Both the position numbers and the translations under genes were made by a program. The notes under the pieces were generated by a model. That model worked only from the letters and a program-made list of their open reading frames with translations. It made no database searches and was not told where the DNA came from. Shown here one piece after another: positions 1 through 8,993 of a stretch of 64,000 bases of DNA (position 1 is its first letter; each line of letters begins with the position of its first letter). The stretch is taken from the NCBI RefSeq assembly GCF_005222845.1, contig NZ_STFZ01000011.1:461996-525995 (forward strand). The letters are read 5' to 3'. This DNA is from Rhizobium sp. FY34 (GTDB lineage: Bacteria > Pseudomonadota > Alphaproteobacteria > Rhizobiales > Rhizobiaceae).

Positions 1-1941
1 TTCCAGATCGCCGGCCAAACGCCGGAGCAGCGGGCGGAAAACACCGGCGCCGGCAAGAAGTTGCTCTATGGCGTGCAGCATGCCGGCATTCACGGCACGA
101 TCACCAGCGCGCGGAAAAACACCAATGTCAGTGACATCTATATCATCGATAGCAACGGCATCGTCATTTACACAGTCACGAAAGGCGCCGAATTCCTGAC
201 CAATCTGAACGAGGGCGGCGATGCATCGCTGAAATCGATCTTCGACAAGGTCAATAATGGTGGCATGGATGATGTCCATTCGACCGGTTTCATTCCCTTC
301 AAGACTGAAGACAGCGAAACCTCTGCCTTTATCGGCCGTCAGCTGGTCGTCAGCAGCTGGGGAGAGCGAAAGAAGAAGGGCGTCATTCTGGTGCGCATCG
401 CGCCGGCAAAGCTGGCCGCTTCCGTCATTCCCGATGAAATCGGCAAGAGCATTGACGAGGCCTATCTGATTGCCGGCGATGGCGGCATCCGCGCCGGCTC
501 TGCCCGCACGGCTCCGCTCTCGACGGATCTGATCGCCATGGCCGGCGCAACCACCAGCGGCTCGCTATTTGCCGTCTCCGGGTCCGAGCCAATGTTCTAC
601 ACCTATCTGCCGCTGCAGGTCTTTGGACAGCCACATCTATTGGCCATCGGCCAGAGAGAAAGCCAGGTTCTTTCAGCCGTCAAGGAGCTAGCGGTCTGGG
701 CCGTTCTGGCCACCGCCGCCGTGCTGGTCTGCATGGGCGCCATCGGCCTGCTCGTGGCCTCCGGCCTCACCCGGCCGCTGACGCATCTGGCCGCGCTGAT
801 GAACCGTCTGAATGAGGGCGACACATCCATCGACATTTCCTCCGCCAACCGGGCCGACGAGATCGGCACCATGGCGCGCGCACTCGATTCCTTCCGCAGC
901 AATGCGCTCGACAAGGAACGCATGGAGGTAGAAGCCCGCGAACGCGGCGCCGAAATCGAAAGCGAGCGCAGGCAAAACGAGGCGGAGAAGGCCCGCAGCG
1001 CCCAGGAACTGCAACGAGCCGTCAGCGCATTGGCAGCCGGCCTGCGTCGCTTAGCACGCGGCGAGTTGAACCTATCGATCGATGAACCCTTTGGCCCGAC
1101 GCTGGACCAGTTGCGTATCGACTTCAATCAGTCCGTCGAACAGCTGCAAAGCACGCTCCTCATCATAGCCGGCAGCGCCGACACCATTCGCGCTGGCGCC
1201 GGCAATCTGAAAGCGGCCTCCGAGCACCTGGCTCACCGCACGGAACGTCAGGCAGTCTCGCTGGAAGAGGCCGCCGCCGCCCTTGCGGAAATGACAGGCT
1301 CCATCAACGAGACGCTCAAACAATGCGATACGGCCGTGGATGTGGCGGCCTCCGCCCTCGGCAGCGCCAAGGCCTCCTCCTCCGTCGTCGCCGAGGCCAT
1401 ACTCGCCATGAACAATCTGGAAAATTCATCGGCCAAGATCCGCCAGATCATTGACGTGATCGACCAGATCTCCTTCCAGACCAATCTTCTGGCACTGAAT
1501 GCCGGCGTGGAAGCCGCTCGTGCTGGTGAAGCCGGCAAGGGCTTTGCGGTCGTGGCGCAGGAAGTGCGCGAACTTGCCCAGCGCTCCTCCACCGCCGCCC
1601 GCGATATTTCCGCCCTGATCAACACCTCGACGGCTGATGTCGACAAGGGTGTCGCCCTGGTTCTGAAGACCGGCGAAAGCCTGACGATGATCGAGAGCAG
1701 CATCAGCTCGATCAACGACAATATCGGCATCATCGCGCGCACCTCGCATGAGCAATCGGGACGCCTGAATGAAATCTCCTCCTCCGTCACCGATCTTGAC
1801 CAGGTGACACAGCAGAATGCCGCCATGGTGGAAGAAACGACCGCCGCCGTCTTCTCGCTGTCGCATGAAGCAGACGAACTGGGCGATCAGATCGAACGCT
1901 TCACACTGACATCCGACCAATCGGGGCGCCGCGCCGCCTGA
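1..1941 (+). CDS. Methyl-accepting chemotaxis protein (5' end outside window)
   Basis: The frame is open from base 1 with no start codon, so the N-terminus lies outside the window. The visible part begins in a periplasmic sensor region that looks like the membrane-proximal half of a dCACHE fold (inference). A membrane segment follows at about bases 690-760, then a HAMP domain, a helical stretch with a second HAMP-like repeat near 1030-1150, and the MCP signalling hairpin. The hairpin tip, with NAGVEAARAGE and GKGFAVVAQEVR, lies near 1497-1575 and is where CheA and CheW dock in this family. The C-terminus ends GRRAA and lacks a CheR-tethering NWETF-type pentapeptide. The ligand cannot be told from sequence. 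It is followed by rplY with its own promoter, so the two are probably not one operon. Confidence 0.93.
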   Translation, partial: FQIAGQTPEQRAENTGAGKKLLYGVQHAGIHGTITSARKNTNVSDIYIIDSNGIVIYTVTKGAEFLTNLNEGGDASLKSIFDKVNNGGMDDVHSTGFIPFKTEDSETSAFIGRQLVVSSWGERKKKGVILVRIAPAKLAASVIPDEIGKSIDEAYLIAGDGGIRAGSARTAPLSTDLIAMAGATTSGSLFAVSGSEPMFYTYLPLQVFGQPHLLAIGQRESQVLSAVKELAVWAVLATAAVLVCMGAIGLLVASGLTRPLTHLAALMNRLNEGDTSIDISSANRADEIGTMARALDSFRSNALDKERMEVEARERGAEIESERRQNEAEKARSAQELQRAVSALAAGLRRLARGELNLSIDEPFGPTLDQLRIDFNQSVEQLQSTLLIIAGSADTIRAGAGNLKAASEHLAHRTERQAVSLEEAAAALAEMTGSINETLKQCDTAVDVAASALGSAKASSSVVAEAILAMNNLENSSAKIRQIIDVIDQISFQTNLLALNAGVEAARAGEAGKGFAVVAQEVRELAQRSSTAARDISALINTSTADVDKGVALVLKTGESLTMIESSISSINDNIGIIARTSHEQSGRLNEISSSVTDLDQVTQQNAAMVEETTAAVFSLSHEADELGDQIERFTLTSDQSGRRAA

Positions 1942-1962
1942 TCCAGACGCCCGCCACATCGC

Positions 1963-1991
1963 TTGCCTCCACGGGCCACATGGTTTATAGG
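1963..1991 (+). promoter_or_regulatory. Candidate sigma70-type promoter of rplY
   Basis: TTGCCT (1963-1968) and TATAGG (1986-1991) are separated by exactly 17 bases in the gap between the chemoreceptor and rplY. This is a housekeeping-type promoter by pattern only. It leaves an untranslated leader of about 115 bases before the rplY start. Confidence 0.5.
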
Positions 1992-2115
1992 GCCCTCGTC
2001 CGCGTAGACACCCTTGGAGGCAACGCGGATGAAGCGCATCGGATGATGTCCTTCCAATCCGTCTGCGGTCTCATGCTCGCGGCGGGTTCTCCAAATAACC
2101 TCGAAAGGATATGCC

Positions 2116-2715
2116 ATGAGCCACGCATCTTACGAGCTCAAGGCCGAGGCGCGCGAACGGGTTGGTAAGGGGTCCTCCCGTGAACTTCGCCGCAACGGTT
2201 TGATTCCTGCCGTCATCTATGGCGACAAGCAGGCCCCGATTTCTATCGCTCTGTCCACCAATGAGGTGACGAAGCGCATCCACGCCGGCGGTTTCATGAC
2301 CACCGTCGCTTCCATCGTGCTCAACGGCGAGACGATCTCCGTTCTGCCGAAGGACTACCAGCTGGATCCGGTGCGTGATTTCACCATGCACGTCGATTTC
2401 CTGCGCGTTTCGGCCGACAGCCAGGTCACCGTTGACGTTCCGGTTCACTTCATCAACGAAGAGAAGTCCGGCATCAAGATCGGTGGCGTTCTGAACATCG
2501 TTCGCCACGAAGTCGAAATGATCTGCCCGGCCAACGACATCCCGGAATTCATCACCGTGGACCTCGCAGGCTTCAAGATCGGCGACAGCATCCATATCTC
2601 GCATGTCAAGCTGCCCCAGGGCGCAAAGCCGACAATCACCGACCGCGATTTCACCATCGCGACGCTGGTTGCACCGGCGGCTGGCGTGTCCGAAGAAGAC
2701 GCTGCTTCCGAGTAA
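2116..2715 (+). CDS. rplY: 50S ribosomal protein L25 (general stress protein Ctc type)
   Basis: The 199-residue protein starts [19 protein letters not shown] and carries the L25/Ctc sequence [18 protein letters not shown] near its N-terminus. The first half is the 5S-rRNA-binding L25 domain. The second half is the TL5/Ctc C-terminal beta domain (about residues 95-190), giving the long form of the family rather than the 95-residue E. coli form. The tail EEDAASE is acidic. AAGGA lies just upstream of the ATG. In many alphaproteobacteria rplY sits close to pth, and here the two are separated only by the c-di-GMP gene pair. A strong terminator follows directly. Confidence 0.97.
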   Translation: MSHASYELKAEARERVGKGSSRELRRNGLIPAVIYGDKQAPISIALSTNEVTKRIHAGGFMTTVASIVLNGETISVLPKDYQLDPVRDFTMHVDFLRVSADSQVTVDVPVHFINEEKSGIKIGGVLNIVRHEVEMICPANDIPEFITVDLAGFKIGDSIHISHVKLPQGAKPTITDRDFTIATLVAPAAGVSEEDAASE

Positions 2716-2739
2716 GCCCGATCCATCGGACTTTCCTGA

Positions 2740-2770
2740 AACCCGCCCGGGCAACCGCGGCGGGTTTTTT
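2740..2770 (+). terminator. Rho-independent terminator of rplY
   Basis: AACCCGCC (2740-2747) pairs with GGCGGGTT (2759-2766) and is followed by a T run to 2770. It lies 24 bases after the rplY stop codon. Confidence 0.85.
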
Positions 2771-2813
2771 ACGTTCATCCTTTGATTTCGTTAAGCATAT
2801 TGAGAACTTCAAC

Positions 2814-2990
2814 AAGCGTCGATGCCCGATGGCGCAGTAGATACAGCCTCAACCGCAAGTTATCGCGGAGTTATCGCATCGACGCTTCAGCAATGTTTAA
2901 TGAATGAATGAAAGCATAGATCAAACAGGGGAATACCCGCGTCATGCCGATCTCGATGATCGGAACCCGTTGCGAAGGATGCAAGCATCC
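2814..2990 (+). other. Intergenic region with three perfect inverted repeats upstream of the GGDEF-EAL gene
   Basis: The 356-base gap between rplY and the GGDEF-EAL gene (2716-3071) holds no credible ORF. Beyond the rplY terminator it contains three perfect inverted repeats: AAGCGTCGATGC / GCATCGACGCTT (2814-2825 with 2876-2887), CCGATC / GATCGG (2947-2952 with 2958-2963) and GGATGC / GCATCC (2977-2982 with 2985-2990). GCAT at 2985-2988 can alternatively pair with ATGC at 2997-3000. Such stacking suggests a structured leader or small RNA. I could not match it to a known riboswitch class, and the GEMM c-di-GMP consensus is not apparent. Confidence 0.4.
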
Positions 2991-3071
2991 GGTCCCATGC
3001 AATAGGTTTCCATCATCGAGACTTGGTATCAATCAGAGCCATCGTCTTTCAAGGGGGCCGAGCGGAGTCGA

Positions 3072-5447
3072 ATGACTCATTCCGTCGAAAGTCGCTTCAT
3101 TGCGATCATATCTGCCGCACTGCTGATCGTGGTCGCGCCCCTGTTTACGTTGTTTCTCGCCCTTTCGTCGCAGCAGGCGGCCGAAAGCCTGCATGAACAT
3201 GTCGAAATCCTCATCAATGCCAATGCCCAGGCACTGGCCAAGCCACTCTGGGATCTGGATGTCGAAAGCATTCAGCAGATTACCGGCACCCTTCTCAACG
3301 AGAAGGGTATTCGCCTCGTCCACGTGACAGATACGCTCGGCAAACTCGACCTGACCGAAAGCAGCGTGCGCGACGCCAGCGAGACGCTGGAAGTGATGAC
3401 GAAGCCGATCCTCTACCGCTCGACCGAAGGCATGCGCGAGGTCGGCGCGATCACCATTCGCTATGATCACGTCGGCCTGTTTTCAGCGCTCAGCCATATG
3501 GAAACGGCGTTCATATCAATCTTCGTCGTGGCCATCCTGACCGTCGTGGGCGCGGCCATCCTCGGCAACCGGACGATGATCATCCGCCCGCTTCTGAGAC
3601 TGACGGCTGCCATCGAAGCTACCCGTCGCCTGGGATCGCGCCACCATGTCGACTGGCGCTCCACCGACGAGATGGGCCGTCTGGCAAAAAGCTTCAACGA
3701 GATGCAGATCCAACTGGAGCGAGAAGAACGCGAGTTGAAGCGCGCGCATCAGCAGACCACCGAAATCTACAATCTCACGCCGGCAATGCTGTTTTCACTG
3801 AACGATGACGACATGATCTGGGCCGTCAGCGAATATTGGCTGCGGGCAACGGGCTATCAGCGCAAGGATGTCATCGGTCGCCCGTTCATCGAACTCGTCG
3901 CCGAGGATGATCGTGCCGCCTATACCGAGCGCCAGCAGCAGACCCGTTCGATATCAGGCGTCAGCGGCGTGACCGTGCGCTTCCAATGCGCCGATGGCCG
4001 ACTGATCGACGTACTGATCCTTGAAACCGTCCTCAAATCGGCCGGCGCCGATCTGCCGGCATCGCTCAGCGTCATGACCGATGTGACGGAACTCAAGCAG
4101 TCGGAACTGCGCAATCGCCGCCAGGCCATTTCCGACCACCTGACCGGCCTTCTCAACCGCCAGGGCTTTGAAGGCGTGCTGGACGACAAGATCGCCCTGG
4201 CCGACAAGACGGCGACGGATGTCGCCTGTCTGTTCATCGACCTCGACCGGTTCAAGGCGATCAACGACACGCTCGGGCACGCCGCCGGCGACAGCGTGCT
4301 ATGCCAGTTCGTCGAACGCATCAGGCCGCTGATCCGCCATAGCGACGCCGCAGCCCGCCTCGGCGGCGACGAGTTCGCCTTGCTGATCACGGGACATGGC
4401 GCCGAAACGCGCGCCAACGAGATCTGCCAGAAGATCGTCGATCTGTTCGAAGTTCCTTTCAAGGCCGATGGAACAAGCGTGCGTCTGAGCGCCAGTATCG
4501 GGCTTGCCTATTATCCGCGCCACGCGACAAGTGCCGCCGAACTGCTCCAGCGCTCCGACATGGCCATGTATGTGCGCAAGCGCGATGGCAAGAACGGCGC
4601 CAATATCTATGACGAAGCGATCCTCGAAAGCGCCCGTCAGCGCGCCGAAATCGAAAGCGATATCGAGGTTGCCATCGCGGCCAACTGGTTCGAAGCACAT
4701 TTCCAACCGATCGTTGCCGTGACCGATGGCCGCATTCTCGGCTTCGAGGCCCTGATGCGCATGCGCCACCCCCGCAAGGGACTGGTTTCGCCGGCAGCGA
4801 TTATCGATGTTGCGGAAGAAACGGGTTCAATCGGCCAGATCGGCAATCTGATCCTGGAAGATGCGCTGGCCAATCTCGCTCGCGTCTCCAGGCTGCCCGG
4901 CATGGATCACACCTATGTGGCGGTCAATTTTTCGCCACTACAATTCGAGCCTGGCCTGCCCACACGCATTGCCGCCATGGCCGGCCGCTACGACATCCTG
5001 CCGCAACGCATTGTCGTGGAAATCACCGAGGCCGTGCTGATGCACGACAATCCGGAAATCCGCACCATTCTCGAGCAGGTCCACAAGCTGGGTTGCCGCA
5101 TCGCACTCGACGATTTCGGCACAGGCTTCTCCTCGCTCAGCTATCTCAGCCGCTTCCCGGTCGATATCGTCAAGATCGACCAGTCATTCGTGCGCTCCAT
5201 CGGCACCGATGTCGAGGAGGTCGAGCGCAAGAACCGCATGCTGGTTGAAGGTATCAGCGCCATATCGCACAAGATGAACTGTACCGTTGTCGCCGAAGGC
5301 GTGGAAACGGTGAAGCAGCACGACCTACTTAAGGAAATCGGCATAGACTGTGCGCAAGGTTATCTCTTTTCCCGTCCCCTCAGCATCATGGATATTCTTG
5401 CTAAATTAGACCACAACACAAAGGTTCTGGAAAACCGCGTCGGATGA
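3072..5447 (+). CDS. Membrane-bound bifunctional diguanylate cyclase/phosphodiesterase (HAMP-PAS-GGDEF-EAL)
   Basis: The 791-residue protein has two membrane segments (about residues 8-31 and 145-165) bracketing a periplasmic domain of about 110 residues. HAMP (165-220), PAS (230-345), GGDEF (350-515) and EAL (525-780) domains follow. The GGDEF motif is intact (431-435). It is preceded five residues upstream by an RxxD inhibitory site (R422, D425). The EAL motif (559-561) and a downstream DDFGTG are also intact, so both synthesis and breakdown of c-di-GMP look possible; which dominates cannot be read from sequence. GGAG lies four bases before the ATG. A periplasmic binding protein gene begins within about 30 bases of the stop, which suggests a shared signalling input (inference). 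Confidence 0.95.
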   Translation: MTHSVESRFIAIISAALLIVVAPLFTLFLALSSQQAAESLHEHVEILINANAQALAKPLWDLDVESIQQITGTLLNEKGIRLVHVTDTLGKLDLTESSVRDASETLEVMTKPILYRSTEGMREVGAITIRYDHVGLFSALSHMETAFISIFVVAILTVVGAAILGNRTMIIRPLLRLTAAIEATRRLGSRHHVDWRSTDEMGRLAKSFNEMQIQLEREERELKRAHQQTTEIYNLTPAMLFSLNDDDMIWAVSEYWLRATGYQRKDVIGRPFIELVAEDDRAAYTERQQQTRSISGVSGVTVRFQCADGRLIDVLILETVLKSAGADLPASLSVMTDVTELKQSELRNRRQAISDHLTGLLNRQGFEGVLDDKIALADKTATDVACLFIDLDRFKAINDTLGHAAGDSVLCQFVERIRPLIRHSDAAARLGGDEFALLITGHGAETRANEICQKIVDLFEVPFKADGTSVRLSASIGLAYYPRHATSAAELLQRSDMAMYVRKRDGKNGANIYDEAILESARQRAEIESDIEVAIAANWFEAHFQPIVAVTDGRILGFEALMRMRHPRKGLVSPAAIIDVAEETGSIGQIGNLILEDALANLARVSRLPGMDHTYVAVNFSPLQFEPGLPTRIAAMAGRYDILPQRIVVEITEAVLMHDNPEIRTILEQVHKLGCRIALDDFGTGFSSLSYLSRFPVDIVKIDQSFVRSIGTDVEEVERKNRMLVEGISAISHKMNCTVVAEGVETVKQHDLLKEIGIDCAQGYLFSRPLSIMDILAKLDHNTKVLENRVG

Positions 5448-5475
5448 GTTCATAGTGCACACGGGGATTTTCGGG

Positions 5476-6216
5476 ATGGAGAGGCGCATGTGGCATCTTG
5501 TTCTTGCTCTCGGCATGGTGCTTGCGCCGTCCTTTGCCCTATCCGCCGAGATCCGCTTTGCCACAGAACCCTATCCGCCCTTCAGCTTCCAGAATGCCGA
5601 GGGCAAGGCCGATGGTGCCGGCGTAAAACAGGTGGAAGCCGTCATGAAAGCGGTGGGAGCCGATATCGGCTATTCCATTGAGGTGATGCCCTGGGCCAGA
5701 GCCCTTGCACTGGCTGAGGCCCGTCCCGACCATTGCGTGTTTGCGACAGCGCGAACGCCGGAACGGGAAGCGCGCTTCCAATGGGTCGTCCCGCTGCTGC
5801 GCGACATCAATGTGCTTGTCGCCCGGCAGGGGTCGAGCGTCACGGCCACGCGGCTTGAAGAGGCCACGGGCTTTACGGTCGGAACACAGCGCGAGGATTA
5901 CAGCGAAGCCCTCTTACGCAATGCTGGCTTCACCAAGATCGATCTCAGCGCCAGCTTTGACATTACTTTAGCCAAGCTTCTGGGTCAGCGCATCGAACTG
6001 ATGGCGATGTCCCTGCCTGTCTACCAGAAGCTGCTGCGCGACAATGTGCCGGTGCGCCTCCTGACGACGCTTTCCGCCCAGGATCTGGGGATTGCCTGCA
6101 ACAAGGATATCGACACGCAGCTAATCGCTCGTATGCAAAAGGCACTTGATGCCCTGATCGCGAGTGGCGAGCAGGCGAGGATCCAGCAAAGCTTCGGAGT
6201 TCCCCCCGTTCGTTAG
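5476..6216 (+). CDS. Periplasmic substrate-binding protein, amino-acid/polyamine-like SBP family 3
   Basis: The 246-residue protein has a signal peptide (MERRMWHLVLALG, cleavage expected after ALSA) followed by EIRFATEPYPPFSF, the usual opening of family 3 solute-binding proteins. The rest keeps the two-lobe pattern, for example GFTVGTQREDYSE and a late DLGIACNK. Starts are possible at 5455 (GTG), 5476 and 5488; 5476 is preferred because it gives a basic n-region behind GGGG. No permease or ATPase gene is adjacent, so this is probably not a conventional ABC importer component. Directly behind a GGDEF-EAL gene, it may instead present a ligand to that protein's periplasmic domain, as NspS does for MbaA in Vibrio. 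That role is inference. Confidence 0.8.
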   Translation: MERRMWHLVLALGMVLAPSFALSAEIRFATEPYPPFSFQNAEGKADGAGVKQVEAVMKAVGADIGYSIEVMPWARALALAEARPDHCVFATARTPEREARFQWVVPLLRDINVLVARQGSSVTATRLEEATGFTVGTQREDYSEALLRNAGFTKIDLSASFDITLAKLLGQRIELMAMSLPVYQKLLRDNVPVRLLTTLSAQDLGIACNKDIDTQLIARMQKALDALIASGEQARIQQSFGVPPVR

Positions 6217-6296
6217 AAACTATGGCCGCCTGGGGCGCTTGACATCCACTCCATTTCACGATGGAAGGCTTGCCAACGCCAGAAGGATCATTCGCC

Positions 6297-7040
6297 ATGC
6301 TGATCATCGCCGGCCTCGGAAATCCGGGCGCCAAATATGCCGGCAACCGCCACAATATCGGCTTCATGGCCGTGGATGCGATCCAGCGTCTGCCGGGCTT
6401 TGCCCCGTGGTCGAAGAAGTTCAAGGCGGAGATTTCCGAAGGCGAGCTTGCCGGCGAAAAGGTTCTGCTGATGAAGCCGCAGACCTTCATGAACCTGTCG
6501 GGCGAGGCCGTCGGCGAGGCCATGCGCTTCTACAAGCTCGAGCCGGCAAACATCGTCGCCATCTATGACGAGCTGGATCTGGCGCCCGCCAAGGCGCGCA
6601 TCAAGACCGGTGGCGGCCATGGCGGCCATAATGGCGTCAAATCGCTCGATGCCCATTGCGGCAGGGAGTACCGCCGTCTGCGGCTCGGCATCGGCCATCC
6701 GGGCAATAAGGCACTCGTCGAAAATTATGTGCTGGGCGATTTCGCCAAGGTGGACCGCGACTGGCTGGATCTGCTGCTTGGCGCCATTGCCGATAATGCC
6801 GCCATGCTGGTGAAGGCCGAGGATTCGCAATTCATGAACCGGCTGGCGCTTGCCGTTGGCGGCAAGACCGAAGACGACCCGGCAAAGCCTGCCAAAGGCG
6901 ACAAGCCGCAAAAGGCAGGCACCGGCGCGGGCCAGTCGCATATCCGTGCCGCCCGCAACTTCAATCAGCCAAAAGCCCTGCCGACGACCGGACCGATGGC
7001 CGATATGCTGAGCAAGATGTTCGGCAAAAAAGAGGATTGA
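6297..7040 (+). CDS. pth: Peptidyl-tRNA hydrolase
   Basis: Pth releases tRNA from prematurely dropped peptidyl-tRNA. The 247-residue product opens [11 protein letters not shown] with the catalytic motif RHNIGF, and continues with [10 protein letters not shown] and [14 protein letters not shown], all hallmarks of the family. The catalytic core is about 190 residues. The remaining 55 residues form a Lys/Ala/Pro-rich tail that many rhizobial Pth proteins carry. The start at 6297 is chosen over an in-frame ATG at 6261 because AAGGA (6283-6287) sits 9 bases upstream and the GLGNPG strand must be N-terminal. A RIME-like repeat pair follows the gene. Confidence 0.96.
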   Translation: MLIIAGLGNPGAKYAGNRHNIGFMAVDAIQRLPGFAPWSKKFKAEISEGELAGEKVLLMKPQTFMNLSGEAVGEAMRFYKLEPANIVAIYDELDLAPAKARIKTGGGHGGHNGVKSLDAHCGREYRRLRLGIGHPGNKALVENYVLGDFAKVDRDWLDLLLGAIADNAAMLVKAEDSQFMNRLALAVGGKTEDDPAKPAKGDKPQKAGTGAGQSHIRAARNFNQPKALPTTGPMADMLSKMFGKKED

Positions 7041-7073
7041 GGGCTGAGCCTCGCGGCGCGTCAGTGCGAAGCG

Positions 7074-7116
7074 CCCCCCTCTGCCTTGCCAGGCATCTCC
7101 CCCTCAAGGGGGAGAT
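7074..7116 (+). repeat. RIME-like intergenic repeat, left copy
   Basis: This 43-base unit runs from CCCCCCTCTGCC to GGGGGAGAT and contains the small palindrome CTCCCCCTCAAGGGGGAG. It is repeated in inverse orientation at 7226-7269 with one extra base. The composition and the CTGCCTTGCCAGG / CTCCCCCTC blocks resemble Rhizobium-specific intergenic mosaic elements (RIME); that assignment rests on recall, not a search. Confidence 0.7.
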
Positions 7117-7225
7117 TGGCAGGTGGCACCATCGTACGCATTCCAGCAAAACAAGTGCCGTTGGCACGTCGCGTCACCGTCTTGCATCTGAGATTAGCGA
7201 GGGATCTGCATCAGCGCTCCATCCG

Positions 7226-7269
7226 ATCTCCCCCCTTGAGGGGGAGATGCCTGGCAAGGCAGAGGGGGG
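7226..7269 (-). repeat. RIME-like intergenic repeat, right inverted copy
   Basis: This is the reverse complement of 7074-7116 apart from a single inserted base in the G run. The two copies flank about 109 bases without a gene, so transcripts through the gap could fold into a very long hairpin between pth and clpS. Confidence 0.7.
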
Positions 7270-7305
7270 TGAGAGTCGGATCATTGTTGCCCGCTCACTC
7301 TCCCC

Positions 7306-7614
7306 CTACTCCTCCGGTTCGGCCTTGAACATCAGCGGAAAGCCTGCCTCCTTGGCCAGATCCATGGCTTCCGTCACCTTGGTCTCGGCAATATCTTTGG
7401 CGCAGACGATTACGACGCAGGATCCCAGCCGATGAGCGGTCATCATCACCCGGTGACCGGCATCCTCGCCGATACGGAAGACGACCTTCAGCACCAGCGT
7501 GACGAATTCTCGTGGCGTGTAATCATCATTGAATAGAATGACCTTGTAGAGCTTTGGTCGCTCCAGCTTCGGCGTGGTGATGGTCTTCGGCTTGACGGTG
7601 GTTCCGTTCGCCAT
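7306..7614 (-). CDS. clpS: ATP-dependent Clp protease adaptor ClpS
   Basis: The 102-residue protein contains the ClpS core: KLYKVILFNDDYTPREFV, the MTAHRLGSCVV helix region and a C-terminal MFKAEPEE. ClpS binds the ClpA N-domain and delivers N-degron substrates. The start at 7614 is supported by AGGAGG about 11 bases upstream and by family length; an in-frame extension to 7794 lacks support and would run into the divergent ychF promoter region. Alphaproteobacteria usually have two ClpS paralogues. This copy is not next to clpA, so it may be the second one, but the sequence alone does not decide this. Confidence 0.95.
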   Translation of the reverse strand: MANGTTVKPKTITTPKLERPKLYKVILFNDDYTPREFVTLVLKVVFRIGEDAGHRVMMTAHRLGSCVVIVCAKDIAETKVTEAMDLAKEAGFPLMFKAEPEE

Positions 7615-7811
7615 GACGGGCAGGCCTCCTGATGTCACCTGAGGCGGTGCAGCCAATCGGTTTTGCGATACTGTTACTAGAGATAGGAGATGCGCGCCGC
7701 TTGAGCAAGAGAAGCGGCGAAACGGCCCGTAAACAAAGCCTGCACTTGACCCTTTGGCCGCTTTCCCCCATAGCCAAGCCAAGAACGAAATCAAGCACGG
7801 GCGGAACCCTT

Positions 7812-8915
7812 ATGGGCTTCAAATGCGGTATCGTCGGTCTGCCGAATGTCGGCAAGTCGACCCTTTTCAACGCGCTGACCAAGACGGCAGCGGCGCAGGC
7901 GGCAAACTACCCCTTCTGCACCATTGAACCGAACACCGGCGAAGTGGCCGTGCCGGATCCGCGCATGCAGACGCTGGCCACGGTCGCCGGCTCCAAGGAA
8001 ATCATCCCGACGCGCATTTCCTTCGTCGATATTGCCGGCCTGGTGCGCGGCGCTTCGAAGGGCGAAGGGCTTGGCAACAAGTTCCTCGCCAATATCCGCG
8101 AAGTCGATGCCGTGGTGCATGTGCTGCGCTGCTTCGAGGATGACGACATCACCCATGTCGAAGGCCGCATCAACCCGGTCGGCGATGCCGAGACGATCGA
8201 GACCGAGCTGATGCTCGCCGATCTGGAAAGCCTGGAACGCCGCGTCGAGCAGACCCGCAAACGCGCCGCCTCCAAGGACAAGGATTCGGTTGCCCAGCTG
8301 CCGATCATGGAAGCAGTGGTGGCGCTGCTCAACGAGGGCAAGCCAGCCCGTCTTCTTCTGAAGACGCTGGCCGCCGACGAAATCGAGATCCTCAAGGGTC
8401 TCAACCTTCTGACCTCGCATCCGGTTCTCTATGTCTGCAACGTGGCCGAAGCCGATGCGGTGGATGGCAATGCCCATACCAAGGCGGTTGCGGAGATGGC
8501 GAAGTCTCAAGGTGCCGAATGCGTCATCATTTCGGCAGCCATCGAATCGGAAGTCGCCCAGCTGCCGGAAGAAGAAGCCAAGGAATTCCTCTCCGCCCTT
8601 GGCCTTGAGGAAGCCGGTCTCGACCGCCTGATCCGCGCCGGCTACCAGTTGCTGCACCTCATCACCTATTTCACCGTCGGGCCGAAGGAAACGCGGGCCT
8701 GGACCATCGTTCGCGGCACCAAGGCCCCGGCGGCGGCCGGCGTCATCCATACGGATTTCGAACGTGGCTTCATCCGCGCCTTCACCATCGCCTATGACGA
8801 CTACATTGCCTACAAGGGCGAAGTGGGCGCCAAGGAAGCCGGCAAGGGCCGCGACGAAGGCAAGGAATATGTCGTGCAGGATGGCGACGTGATCCACTTC
8901 CGCTTCAACACCTGA
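7812..8915 (+). CDS. ychF: Redox-regulated ATPase YchF (Obg-related)
   Basis: The 367-residue protein starts [17 protein letters not shown], the P-loop of the Obg/YchF subfamily. It has the switch [16 protein letters not shown] and, in place of the GTPase NKxD motif, NVAEAD, which is consistent with the ATP preference known for YchF. A coiled-coil insert (about residues 130-165) and a C-terminal TGS domain ([12 protein letters not shown]) complete the family architecture. YchF associates with ribosomes and modulates stress responses. The start at 7812 fits the conserved N-terminus; an in-frame start at 7632 would add 60 unrelated residues. It is divergent from clpS, with about 200 bases between them. 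Confidence 0.97.
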   Translation: MGFKCGIVGLPNVGKSTLFNALTKTAAAQAANYPFCTIEPNTGEVAVPDPRMQTLATVAGSKEIIPTRISFVDIAGLVRGASKGEGLGNKFLANIREVDAVVHVLRCFEDDDITHVEGRINPVGDAETIETELMLADLESLERRVEQTRKRAASKDKDSVAQLPIMEAVVALLNEGKPARLLLKTLAADEIEILKGLNLLTSHPVLYVCNVAEADAVDGNAHTKAVAEMAKSQGAECVIISAAIESEVAQLPEEEAKEFLSALGLEEAGLDRLIRAGYQLLHLITYFTVGPKETRAWTIVRGTKAPAAAGVIHTDFERGFIRAFTIAYDDYIAYKGEVGAKEAGKGRDEGKEYVVQDGDVIHFRFNT

Positions 8916-8934
8916 TCGATCCACATCCACGATC

Positions 8935-8969
8935 AAAAAAGGCGCCTGCGGACAGCATGGCGCCTTTTT
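8935..8969. terminator. Bidirectional terminator between ychF and the TDT transporter
   Basis: AAAAAAGGCGCC (8935-8946) pairs with GGCGCCTTTTT (8959-8969), giving T runs on both strands between two convergent genes. Confidence 0.85.
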
Positions 8970-8993
8970 CATGCCTGTCATTTCCCGAGCCGG

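Noticed and set aside
2941-3071. GEMM-type c-di-GMP riboswitch before the GGDEF-EAL gene
   Set aside because: Hairpins exist but the conserved GEMM loop and tetraloop receptor sequences are not recognisable.
7791-8981. 396-codon open frame antisense to ychF
   Set aside because: Shadow of ychF, no ribosome site, no family features.
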